A stretch of 64,000 nt of DNA. Origin: an uncultured bacterium (GTDB lineage Bacteria > CSSED10-310 > CALFER01). Where the stretch lies: positions 124,001-188,000 of the forward strand of contig CALFER010000020.1 of assembly GCA_937951895.1 (NCBI GenBank), given 5' to 3'. The first letter of the stretch is position 1. Every line of letters starts with the position of its first letter. A model generated the notes under the pieces. That model searched no databases, was not told the DNA's origin, and saw only the letters and a program-made list of their open reading frames with translations. Position numbers and translations under genes: made by a program. Shown here one piece after another: positions 16,086 through 24,209 of this stretch.

Positions 16086-17294
16086 ATGACTGCGGAACAT
16101 GCACACACCGGGAACACCTTTCGAATCGCCATGGTCGCAGCCTGTCCCTTCCCCGCCGCCTTCGCATCGTCGGGCCTGATCCGGGAACTGTCGATCGAAC
16201 TGGCACGCCGGGGCCACGAGGTGCATCTGGTCACCTATCATCTCGGCATGACCGGCTTCGATACGAACGGTATCGTCATCCATCGGATTCCGCACGTGCC
16301 GTTTTACCGGAAAAAATGCTCCGGCCTGTCGTTCGGAAAACCGGTTCTCGATCTGCTGCTCACCGGCAAACTGCTCCAGGTCATCCGCACTCACGCTATC
16401 GATCTGATCCATGCGCACAACTACGAAGCGCCCGCCGCCGCGCTGCTGCCCCGTCCTCTCCACCGCATTCCGATCGTGTATCACGCCCACAACACGCTCC
16501 GGCATGAACTCCCTGCCTATTTTTCTTCTGCCATCGCGCGGTCGATCGCCCGACACGCCGGCCGCCTTCTCGATCTCACCATTCCACGCGCAATGGATCA
16601 CATCATCACCCTTTCAGACCCTCAGACGGAGTATCTGAAGCAATGCGGAGTGGATCCCGAGCGGATCAGTCTGATCGAACCGGCCATCGACGCTTCCGCG
16701 TTCCAGGGAGGCGACGGCAGGCGTGTTCGCCGATCGCTCGGGCTGGAACGCGAGCCTTTGCTGATCTATACGGGAGGACTCCAACCATACCAGAACTGCC
16801 ATGCCCTCATCGAGTTGCTCGTCGCACTCCTCCCCCTGGTTCCATCCGCCGTCATGATTGTTCTCGCACGCAGTTCCCGAGCGGATCTGGAGCAGTACGC
16901 CCTCCGGAGAGGCGTGCTCGACCACATTCGCTTCGTGCATCCCGGCAGTCTGTCCGAGGAACGCGACTATCTGGCGGCGGCGGACATTGCCGTGCTTCCG
17001 AGACTCCACTGCATCGGTTTTCCGGTCAAACTGCTGAATTATCTCGCGGCCGCGCGCCCGGTCGTCTGCTTCGAAGGAATCATGGACGACGCGGCCGACT
17101 GGCCGGGCCTCCATCCCGTAAAAGCGGGTGATCTGCCCCGGATGGCCCGGACCGTCCGGGATCTGCTCGAACACCCCGCTCGCGCTCTCGGTGAAGCAGA
17201 ACTCGGTCGACAGATGATCGGCCGGCGGTTTTCATGGACCGATAAGATTGACGCGATCGAAGCGATCTACCGGCGTCTGTGCGCGGCCGGCTGA
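16086..17294 (+). CDS. Glycosyltransferase family 4 (GT-B fold)
   Basis: 402 residues. The N-terminal Rossmann domain has FPAAFASSGLIRELSIELARRGHEVHLVT, typical of GT4 acceptors. The C-terminal donor-binding domain carries LLIYTGGLQPYQNC, an EX7E-like segment, and LAAADIAVLPRLHCIGFPVKLLNYLAAARPVV. It is expected to transfer a nucleotide-activated sugar onto a lipid-linked or cell-surface acceptor at the cytoplasmic membrane face. The start at 16086 is preferred because AGGGATC lies upstream; an ATG at 16050 would add 12 residues. It converges with the nucleotide-sugar genes, fitting a polysaccharide locus. Confidence 0.85.
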   Translation: MTAEHAHTGNTFRIAMVAACPFPAAFASSGLIRELSIELARRGHEVHLVTYHLGMTGFDTNGIVIHRIPHVPFYRKKCSGLSFGKPVLDLLLTGKLLQVIRTHAIDLIHAHNYEAPAAALLPRPLHRIPIVYHAHNTLRHELPAYFSSAIARSIARHAGRLLDLTIPRAMDHIITLSDPQTEYLKQCGVDPERISLIEPAIDASAFQGGDGRRVRRSLGLEREPLLIYTGGLQPYQNCHALIELLVALLPLVPSAVMIVLARSSRADLEQYALRRGVLDHIRFVHPGSLSEERDYLAAADIAVLPRLHCIGFPVKLLNYLAAARPVVCFEGIMDDAADWPGLHPVKAGDLPRMARTVRDLLEHPARALGEAELGRQMIGRRFSWTDKIDAIEAIYRRLCAAG

Positions 17295-17306
17295 CCCGCC
17301 TCCCGT

Positions 17307-18284
17307 TCATTCACCCGGACGAGCCCGCCAGTGTTCCAGGATTTCTTCCAGGGCTGTTTCGATCGGCCGGCGGGGGGCCCAGCCGGTCACGCGGTGCAGC
17401 CGTTCATACGAACCGCACAACATGGGGATATCCGCGGGCCGGAACTTGTCCGGATCGATCCGTATCTCGATCGGCCGGCGGCTCCGGGATCGGAAGAACT
17501 CGAGAATGCCGTCGATGCGGAGGGTTTTCCCCGAGCACACGTTGTATATGCCGCGGTGTTCGCCGAGGCGCAGCGCGAGCACGTAGGCGTCCATCGTATC
17601 CCGAACATCGGTGAAGTCCCGATATGACTGCAGATTCCCGACACGGATCACCGGCTCCATCTCACCCCGCTCGATCCGCGCCACCTGCCGGGCAAAATCC
17701 GACGTGACGAAACTCGGATGCTGCCCCGCCCCGATGTGATTGAACGGCCGGACAAACACGATCCTCCCCTTGAGGTGGTTGGACATCTGAAGCGCGGCAA
17801 TCTCCTGACACAGCTTGCTCGCCGCATACGGACTCCTCGGATCCGCCTGTCGCTCCTCCCGGATCGGCTGTTCGGCTTCCGGCACCAGGCCGTAGACTTC
17901 ACCGGAGCCCACAACGAGGACATCCGCGGGGACTCCGACGGTCTTCAGCGCGGCGAGCAGATTGACGGTTCCGATCAGATTCACCTTGTAAGTCAGGCTT
18001 TCCCCTTCCCAGGAATGCTTCACGTTGGCAATGCCCGCAAGATGATAGACCTCGGACGGCATCTCCGATTCGACGATCTGTGCCAACCCCGTCGGCGTGG
18101 TCAGATCCATCCGGTGCAACGCGATCGATCCGGCCAGAGATTCCAGTTCGGACGGCAGTGAAACGGCTTTGTCCAGGATGACGACCCGAGCGCCTTCGGC
18201 GACCAGTCGCATGACCAGATACCGGCCGGCAAAACCGCAACCTCCGGTCACCACGACCGTTTTCAATCCGGTTGATTCAACCAA
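17307..18284 (-). CDS. NAD(P)-dependent sugar epimerase/dehydratase, GDP-6-deoxymannose reductase-like
   Basis: 325 residues of the extended SDR family. The nucleotide-binding motif is GGCGFAG, the catalytic Tyr-Lys is in SPYAASK, and the GDP-sugar type features are RPFNHIGAGQHPSFV, RDFTDVRDTMDAYVLAL and YNVCSGK. The pattern is closest to GDP-4-keto-6-deoxymannose reductases (RMD). The start appears to be TTG at 18284, directly after the TGA of the upstream paralogue; the exact start is uncertain. Probably works with the neighbouring dehydratase to make a GDP-6-deoxyhexose for surface glycans. Confidence 0.75.
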   Translation of the reverse strand: MVESTGLKTVVVTGGCGFAGRYLVMRLVAEGARVVILDKAVSLPSELESLAGSIALHRMDLTTPTGLAQIVESEMPSEVYHLAGIANVKHSWEGESLTYKVNLIGTVNLLAALKTVGVPADVLVVGSGEVYGLVPEAEQPIREERQADPRSPYAASKLCQEIAALQMSNHLKGRIVFVRPFNHIGAGQHPSFVTSDFARQVARIERGEMEPVIRVGNLQSYRDFTDVRDTMDAYVLALRLGEHRGIYNVCSGKTLRIDGILEFFRSRSRRPIEIRIDPDKFRPADIPMLCGSYERLHRVTGWAPRRPIETALEEILEHWRARPGE

Positions 18285-19244
18285 TCAGATGCGCTCCCGC
18301 CAGTATTCCAGTATATCCCGAAGGGTTTGTTCAAACGGAATGGTCGGCTCCCATCCGGTCGCCGCCGTGAATTTCGCATGATCACCCAGCAGAATCGGAA
18401 CGTCGGATGGTCTGAGGCGAGCGGGATCCTCCCGAACATCGATGCGGACGGTGGACATGTCGAGGAGCATCCGGAGGACCTCCGTGATCGTCCAGCAGGT
18501 TCCGGAACAGATGTTGTACACGTCACCGGGTTCGCATTTGCCGTCGAGCGACAGCCAGTAGGCGCGGACCATGTCCCGAACGTCGGTAAAATCACGTTTG
18601 GCCTCGAGATTCCCGACGCGGATCACGGGTTCACTCAGATTGCGCTCAATCCGGACGATCTGTTTGGCAAAATCCGAACAGACGAAGACATCGCCCCGGC
18701 GGGGTCCGGTGTGATTGAATCCGCGTGTCCGGATCACCTTCAGGCCGTAGCTCATGAAGTACTGGTATCCGAGATAATCCTGGCCGACCTTGCTGACGGC
18801 ATACGGAGACAGCGGGCGGAGTGGATTCGATTCGCGGATCGGGGTCTCGTCGGGATATACCATCCCGTATTCCTCGCTTGAACAGGCTATCTGAATCCAG
18901 GGACTCAGTTTCAACTCCCGAAGCGCTTCGAAGATGTTGATCTGGCCGACAATGTTCGTTCCGACCGTTTCGGAAGGCGCGTTCCAGGACGATGGCACGA
19001 AACTCTGTGCCGCAAGGTGAAAAATACGATCGGGTCGGACTTTGTCGAGCAGGCGAGATACGCAGGCGGCGTCCCTGAGATCGCATTCCATGATCGTCAT
19101 TCTGTGACGATTGTGATCGATGTTCTCGGTGCGGCTGCGCCAGCGGTAGATCCCGAACAACTCGACGCCGGGATGCTCCCGCAGAATGTAATCCGCCAGG
19201 TGACTGCCCACAAAACCGGTAACGCCGGTGATCAGAACTCTCAT
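18285..19244 (-). CDS. GDP-mannose 4,6-dehydratase-like SDR
   Basis: 319 residues. GVTGFVG is the Rossmann glycine motif, SSEEYG supplies the Ser/Glu residues and YAVSKVGQDYLG the Tyr-Lys pair. GFNHTGPRRGDVFVCSDFAK and KRDFTDVRDMVRAYWL are characteristic of the GMD/RMD group. It is expected to convert GDP-mannose to the 4-keto-6-deoxy sugar, but it is shorter than classical GMD (~370 aa) and could itself be a reductase. The start at 19244 has GGAAGGAG upstream and a four-base overlap with rfbD; the track-length frame from 19313 is rejected. Confidence 0.75.
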   Translation of the reverse strand: MRVLITGVTGFVGSHLADYILREHPGVELFGIYRWRSRTENIDHNRHRMTIMECDLRDAACVSRLLDKVRPDRIFHLAAQSFVPSSWNAPSETVGTNIVGQINIFEALRELKLSPWIQIACSSEEYGMVYPDETPIRESNPLRPLSPYAVSKVGQDYLGYQYFMSYGLKVIRTRGFNHTGPRRGDVFVCSDFAKQIVRIERNLSEPVIRVGNLEAKRDFTDVRDMVRAYWLSLDGKCEPGDVYNICSGTCWTITEVLRMLLDMSTVRIDVREDPARLRPSDVPILLGDHAKFTAATGWEPTIPFEQTLRDILEYWRERI

Positions 19245-20113
19245 TCGATGCTCTCCTTCCCGGGATGAATGCGCTGCTTCGCATCCAGAAACCGATCGAC
19301 GGCATCCTTCCACGGGGGCATGGGTTTTCCGAGAATCCCGTCGCGCAGAACCGGCGACAGAACGGAATATGCCGGCCGAGGCGCCGGACGGGGAAACTCG
19401 GCTGTTGGTATGGGATGAACGGGAATGTCGATGCGCTGACGATCCAGCGCGTACACGGCCAGATCATACCAGGTCGCCACTCCGGAATTCGTCACGTTCA
19501 CGATTCCCGAGACATCCCGAAGAATCAACTCGCACGTCGCCCGCGCCAGGTCGGTCGACGAGGTCGGGCTCCCGGTCTGATCCCGCACGATTCTCAGTTC
19601 GGGCTGCTTCCGGGCCAACCGGATGATCGTATCGATGAAATTCGGTCCGTTGACACCGAACAGCCAGGCGGTGCGGATGATGAGATGCCGGTCGGGGAGC
19701 ACCGATACGACACGCTGTTCCCCTTCATATTTGCTCTTTCCATATACAGACAGCGGATTCGCGGGATCGGTTTCGCGGTAGGGAACCGTCGCTGTGCCGT
19801 CGAAGATGTAATCCGACGAGAAATAGATCATGCGGGCACCGATCGTCCCGCAGGCCAGCGCCACATTTTCCGCACCATCCCGATTGACCCGGAACGCCGT
19901 TTCGTGTTCGGTCTCACAGGCATCGACCCGTGCAAACGCCGCGGCATGCACGACCAGATCGGGTCGTAATCCCCCGATGACCTCGTGAGCCGCCACGCGA
20001 TCCGTGATGTCGAAGTCATCGATATCGACGCCGGTGACATCCCCGCAGGCGGGAAGAGCAACCATCAGATCCTTTCCCAGCATACCCCGGGCACCGGTGA
20101 CAAGAATTTTCAT
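19241..20113 (-). CDS. rfbD: dTDP-4-dehydrorhamnose reductase
   Basis: 290 residues. VTGARGMLGKDL at the N-terminus, YIFDGTATVPYRETDPANPLSVYGKSKYEGE (catalytic Tyr-Lys YGKSK) and RTAWLFGVNGPNFIDT are diagnostic of RfbD/RmlD. It performs the last step to dTDP-L-rhamnose. The ATG at 20113 overlaps the rfbB stop by one base (TGATG), showing coupling with rfbB. rfbA and rfbC are not in the window, so they must be elsewhere if rhamnose is made. Confidence 0.9.
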   Translation of the reverse strand: MKILVTGARGMLGKDLMVALPACGDVTGVDIDDFDITDRVAAHEVIGGLRPDLVVHAAAFARVDACETEHETAFRVNRDGAENVALACGTIGARMIYFSSDYIFDGTATVPYRETDPANPLSVYGKSKYEGEQRVVSVLPDRHLIIRTAWLFGVNGPNFIDTIIRLARKQPELRIVRDQTGSPTSSTDLARATCELILRDVSGIVNVTNSGVATWYDLAVYALDRQRIDIPVHPIPTAEFPRPAPRPAYSVLSPVLRDGILGKPMPPWKDAVDRFLDAKQRIHPGKESIE

Positions 20114-21141
20114 CAGGATTTCATCCCCTGCGAGTCCTGATACCAGGTCTTGTAATAGGCTTCGAATTCCTCTTTGCGGCCCTTGAGTTTCCGCCACCAG
20201 TCCGGATGATCCCGATACCAGCGAATCGTTGCATCGAGACCTTCGTCGAAATCGTGACGGGGTTTCCATCCGAGCGCCTCGATCCGGCCGCAGTCGATCG
20301 AATACCTCCGATCATGCCCCGGGCGGTCCCGGACGTAGGTGATCATCGAGCGGGGTTTTTCGAGGACATCGAGAATCCGGTGGGTGATATAGATGTTCGG
20401 GCGTTCGTTTCCCCCGCCGATATTGTAGATTCCGCCGATCTGTCCATTCCGGAGCAGGAAATCGAGCGCTTCGCAGTGATCCAGCACATAGAGCCAATCG
20501 CGCACATTCAATCCGTCGCCGTAGACCGGCAGGTTTTTTCCCTCGATTGCATTGGTGACAAACAGCGGAATCAGCTTTTCCGGATACTGATACGGTCCGT
20601 AATTGTTCGACGCCCGAGTGATGATCGCCGGGAAACCGTATGTCGTGACGTATGATGAAACGAGCAGCTCGCCACCGGCCTTCGAAGCCGAATAAGGGCT
20701 CGATGGATGGACCGGATCGGTCTCACAAAACGACCCCTCGTCGATCGACCCGTACACCTCATCCGTCGAAATCTGGATAAACCGTCTGACGCCGATGCGG
20801 CGGGATGCTTCGAGCAGGACGTGGACGCCGAGAACATCGGTGCGGATGAAGCCGGAAGGATCCAGAATCGATCGATCCACATGCGTCTCGGCCGCAAAAT
20901 TGAACACAAAATCAATCCCGCCGGACATCGCGGTATCAACGGCTTCCGGATCCGCGATATCCCCTTTGACGAACCGGTACCGGGGATCGGTTGCGACATC
21001 GAGCAGATTGTCCGGATTGCCGGCGTAGGTCAGTTTATCGAGATTGATGACCGAGCAATCGGAGCGGGTCTGCAACAGGAACCGGATGAAATTGGAGCCG
21101 ATGAACCCGGCGCCACCTGTGATGAGATATCGGTCAGTCAT
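20113..21141 (-). CDS. rfbB: dTDP-glucose 4,6-dehydratase
   Basis: 342 residues. ITGGAGFIGSNFIRFL is the NAD-binding motif. The active-site triad region STDEVYGS with SPYSASKAGGE is complete. TRASNNYGPYQYPEKLIPLFV and YNIGGGNERPNI are highly conserved in RfbB/RmlB. Converts dTDP-glucose to dTDP-4-keto-6-deoxyglucose. GGGAG lies nine bases before the ATG. First gene of the four-gene sugar operon, with a strong predicted promoter at 21201-21229. Confidence 0.95.
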   Translation of the reverse strand: MTDRYLITGGAGFIGSNFIRFLLQTRSDCSVINLDKLTYAGNPDNLLDVATDPRYRFVKGDIADPEAVDTAMSGGIDFVFNFAAETHVDRSILDPSGFIRTDVLGVHVLLEASRRIGVRRFIQISTDEVYGSIDEGSFCETDPVHPSSPYSASKAGGELLVSSYVTTYGFPAIITRASNNYGPYQYPEKLIPLFVTNAIEGKNLPVYGDGLNVRDWLYVLDHCEALDFLLRNGQIGGIYNIGGGNERPNIYITHRILDVLEKPRSMITYVRDRPGHDRRYSIDCGRIEALGWKPRHDFDEGLDATIRWYRDHPDWWRKLKGRKEEFEAYYKTWYQDSQGMKS

Positions 21142-21200
21142 ACGAAAATACTCCCGGAGTCGATTGGGCGGAAACGGCGAGTCTCCCGCGGGAATCCTGC

Positions 21201-21229
21201 ATTTTATGTAGCAACTTTGATGTTGTCAA
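21201..21229 (-). promoter_or_regulatory. Predicted sigma70 promoter for the rfbB operon
   Basis: TTGACA (21224-21229) and TAAAAT (21201-21206), 17-base spacer, minus strand. Near consensus. Its -35 box overlaps that of the divergent promoter at 21223-21251. Confidence 0.65.
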
Positions 21230-21251
21230 CGCGAACGTACCGCTCTAAGAT
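21223..21251 (+). promoter_or_regulatory. Predicted sigma70 promoter for the outer-membrane barrel gene
   Basis: TTGTCA (21223-21228) and TAAGAT (21246-21251), 17-base spacer, plus strand, 33 bases before the start at 21285. The -35 box is the same DNA as the divergent rfbB -35 box read on the other strand. Confidence 0.6.
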
Positions 21252-21284
21252 AGCGACCGGACACGAAATGAAACGGAGGCATCC

Positions 21285-22049
21285 ATGAATCGCTTGAACA
21301 ATCATCGCTCGAATCCGACACCCCGGCTCCGCTTGGCTCTCGCAGCATCGCTCTGCCTGGCAGGTGCACTCCTGTCCCCCTGCGGGACTTCCGCGCTTTC
21401 GATCTCCGACCCCACATCACTCCCATTCGCCAACACACTCGGTCTCGGAGTCGACTTCACGATCGACTCCAGAAAACTCGACGACGTCGGAACCGTCGGC
21501 ACCTATGAACTGATGGCCAAAGTGCATTATTCCCTGATGGACGAAGTCGGGCTCTACGTCAAGGGCGGGCTGTTCCGCACGGAAACCTACAGCGGGAAAA
21601 CATCCGATTTCGGCCCGGCTTTCGCGATCGGCGTCAAGGGCTATTTCATCGACTGGGAAAATCCCGATCTGCGTGTCGGAGCCGACATTCAGGTGATGTT
21701 CGGGAAAGCCGATCACTCATCCGACAGCCGGGCCCTGGGACGCAGCACGGACGAAGAAATTTCGTGGATAGAATATGCCATCACACCGGTCGTTTCCTGG
21801 CTGGCCTACGATCCGCTCGTCCTGTACACCGGCCTGCAGCTCACGCAGGTGAAAACGGATTACGACATCGATACTTACAACTGGCTGACCGGAACGACCA
21901 TCAGGCAATCTTTCGATTCCAACGAAGACCAGATGCTGGGACTCTTCTGGGGCGTCACCTACAATGTGATGGATACCTTTCAGATCTTCGGGGAAATGCG
22001 TGCCCTGTCCGAAATCAGCGGCTCATTCGGCATGAATTTCCATTTCTGA
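21285..22049 (+). CDS. Outer-membrane beta-barrel protein
   Basis: 254 residues. A long basic signal peptide (hydrophobic LALAASLCLAGALLS, then a Cys and an Ala-rich cleavage region) is followed by alternating amphipathic strands separated by polar turns (TYELMAKVHYSLMDEVGLYVKGG, FAIGVKGYFID, LRVGADIQVMFG). It ends in the aromatic GMNFHF, the C-terminal Phe signal used by the BAM machinery. Size and pattern suit an 8-10 strand OmpA/OmpW-like barrel. ACGGAGG precedes the start. Function not assigned. Confidence 0.75.
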   Translation: MNRLNNHRSNPTPRLRLALAASLCLAGALLSPCGTSALSISDPTSLPFANTLGLGVDFTIDSRKLDDVGTVGTYELMAKVHYSLMDEVGLYVKGGLFRTETYSGKTSDFGPAFAIGVKGYFIDWENPDLRVGADIQVMFGKADHSSDSRALGRSTDEEISWIEYAITPVVSWLAYDPLVLYTGLQLTQVKTDYDIDTYNWLTGTTIRQSFDSNEDQMLGLFWGVTYNVMDTFQIFGEMRALSEISGSFGMNFHF

Positions 22050-22058
22050 TCCGCGTCG

Positions 22059-23459
22059 TCATTTCCCGATACAGAATGCATCGAAAATCGTTCCGAGGAC
22101 ATCCGGCGGGGCGTGGTCGCCGAGGATCTCACCGATACGGTCACATGCGGAACGAATCGCCGGCACAATGCATTCCGGCGCAACCCCTTCAGTAACAGCT
22201 CGGATCGCCTCATCCAGATCATTCCGGCAGATCCCCAGTGCGGTCCGGATCCGCGTCGTGAGCGCCAGGCCTGCCCCCGCCTCGGCATCACCCCCTGTCG
22301 CCTTCCGGCGGATCTCCTCCCTGAGCCGATCGATGCCGTCCCCCCGCAGCGCGGACACGCCGATCACCACGCACTCCGGAAACATCTCCGCGATCACGCG
22401 CGGGGACGATTCTGCGGATACGCCCGCGAGATCCAGTTTGTTGCAGACGACGATGATCGGCGTCCGGCCGATGAAGCGGGTGAGGGGTTCGAGACTTTCA
22501 TCGAAAGGACGTGTCAGGTCGATGACGGCCAGAATGAGATCCGCGGCGTCGAGATGCCGCAGGGTCCTTCGGATACCTTCGGTCTCGGCCGCCGAATCCG
22601 TCGAACGGAACCCGGCGGTATCGACGAGAGTGATATCCAGCGAACGTCCCCCCAGAACGATCTCGATGGCGTCACGCGTCGTTCCGGGTTCGTCGGTCAC
22701 GATCGCACGCTCGGCACCGGCCAGCCGGTTGAACAGTCGCGACTTGCCCGCATTCACGGTCCCGGCGATCACCACCCGCATGCCTCGACCCGCACGCTCG
22801 GCACGATCACCGGCCGATTCGATCGCGATCACCTCGTCCAGAGCCCTCCGAAGCGTCTCCGTCGTCGTTTCGATCGGAATCGACGCTTCTTCTTCGGGAA
22901 AATCCAGGTCGAGTTCCAGTCCGGCGATGGCGTGAATCAAATCCCGGCGGATACGGGTGAGGGGTTCCGAGAGGCCTCCGGCGAGGATCGCGAGAGCTGC
23001 CCTGCGTTCGGCATCCGACGCGGCGGCGCTCAGGAGCGCCACCGACTCGGCCTGACTCAGGTCGATCCGGCCAGTGGCGAAAGCCCGCCGGGTAAACTCC
23101 CCCGGCCCCGCCTGCCGAGCGCCCGCATCGAAACACGCCCGCAGAACGGCCTCGGCCACAACGGGCGATCCATGACAGATCACCTCGATCATATCCTCAC
23201 CGGTGTACGATCTGGGTGCCTGATAGAACACCGCCGTCACCTCATCGATGGGCTCGAGAGTGACGGGATCATGAACATCCCCCAGAAACACGCGCCAGGG
23301 CGTGAAGGGGCGGCCGGAACGCGGTGACAGGATCCGGGAGGCGATGTCGCGCACGCCGTTTCCCGTCAGGCGGATAACGGCCAGCGCGCCTTTTCCCGGT
23401 GCTGTGGCGATGGCGGCGATGGGATCCGATGATCCGATCGCATCGGGTTCAATGGTCAT
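22059..23459 (-). CDS. mnmE: tRNA uridine-5-carboxymethylaminomethyl modification GTPase MnmE
   Basis: 466 residues. The N-terminal formyl-THF-binding domain starts DPIAAIATAPGKGALAVIRLTG and includes GPGEFTRRAFATGRIDLSQAE. The G domain has GTVNAGKSRLFN (G1), DEPGTTRD (G2), DTAGFR (G3) and NKLD (G4). The C-terminal CIGK cysteine motif closes the protein. With MnmG it modifies wobble U34 of tRNAs. The start at 23459 overlaps khpB by 11 bases; the longer 23603 frame is rejected. Part of the rpmH-to-mnmE block. Confidence 0.95.
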   Translation of the reverse strand: MTIEPDAIGSSDPIAAIATAPGKGALAVIRLTGNGVRDIASRILSPRSGRPFTPWRVFLGDVHDPVTLEPIDEVTAVFYQAPRSYTGEDMIEVICHGSPVVAEAVLRACFDAGARQAGPGEFTRRAFATGRIDLSQAESVALLSAAASDAERRAALAILAGGLSEPLTRIRRDLIHAIAGLELDLDFPEEEASIPIETTTETLRRALDEVIAIESAGDRAERAGRGMRVVIAGTVNAGKSRLFNRLAGAERAIVTDEPGTTRDAIEIVLGGRSLDITLVDTAGFRSTDSAAETEGIRRTLRHLDAADLILAVIDLTRPFDESLEPLTRFIGRTPIIVVCNKLDLAGVSAESSPRVIAEMFPECVVIGVSALRGDGIDRLREEIRRKATGGDAEAGAGLALTTRIRTALGICRNDLDEAIRAVTEGVAPECIVPAIRSACDRIGEILGDHAPPDVLGTIFDAFCIGK

Positions 23460-24186
23460 CGCGGCTGTAAGGATTCCGATATTCGTGTGAGCGGTAATGG
23501 GCCGCCTCGCGCGGGTGGACGCCCGCGGACGACACTTTGATCGGCTGAAAGAAACCGCTCCCGAAACTCTCGGTGTGCACACCCTTGAGCTGGTCGGCGG
23601 CAATGTGGAAGAGCCGGCGTTCGGACGGCGTCAGCGGTTCGGTCACGACCGGAACGCCATTACCCATGACCTCGTTCGCAATCGTCCGAACCATCTGTTC
23701 GAGCTGATTGTGTCGGCGCGACCGATATTCATCGGAATCGACGGTGACCGACACGATGTCCTGCGATTGTTTGTTGACCATGCGATTGACGAGATGCTGG
23801 AGGGCGTCGAGGTTCTGGCCGCGGTGTCCGATGACGAGACCCGGTTCGGCGCCGGTGATTTCGAGATAGATAGCGCCGTGCCGGATAGTGGTCGCGATCC
23901 GGCCGCTCAGGCCCATCCGGAGCATGACTCCCCTCAGAAACTCGCTGGCGGCATACGCCTTTGAAATGAGAGGATCGACGATGATTTCGATGCGCGGTTC
24001 ATCGGTTTCGGGATCCGGTCCGAGAATATCCTCGGGATACTCGTCTCCGCCGAACTCGTCGTATGCGCCATCGAGATCCTCGGCTTCGGCATGCAATTCC
24101 TCCTCATCCGCCGAATATTCCTCAAACTCTTCAATGTTCTCTTCATCCTGGAAATATGCATTCACGTTGTGTTTTTCGTTGTCCAT
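23449..24186 (-). CDS. khpB: KhpB/Jag RNA-binding protein (SpoIIIJ-associated type)
   Basis: 245 residues. A very acidic N-terminus (residues 1-60, many Glu/Asp) is followed by a KH domain (AIYLEITGAEPGLVIGHRGQNLDALQHLVNRM) and an R3H domain (SRRHNQLEQMVRTIANEVMGNG...LTPSERRLFHIAA). Binds RNA with its partner KhpA in species studied. GGAG lies seven bases before the start. Located directly downstream of yidC as in many bacteria. The acidic extension in place of a clear Jag-N domain is notable. Confidence 0.9.
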   Translation of the reverse strand: MDNEKHNVNAYFQDEENIEEFEEYSADEEELHAEAEDLDGAYDEFGGDEYPEDILGPDPETDEPRIEIIVDPLISKAYAASEFLRGVMLRMGLSGRIATTIRHGAIYLEITGAEPGLVIGHRGQNLDALQHLVNRMVNKQSQDIVSVTVDSDEYRSRRHNQLEQMVRTIANEVMGNGVPVVTEPLTPSERRLFHIAADQLKGVHTESFGSGFFQPIKVSSAGVHPREAAHYRSHEYRNPYSRDDH

Positions 24187-24209
24187 TTCTCAACTCCGCT
24201 ATCGTCAAA

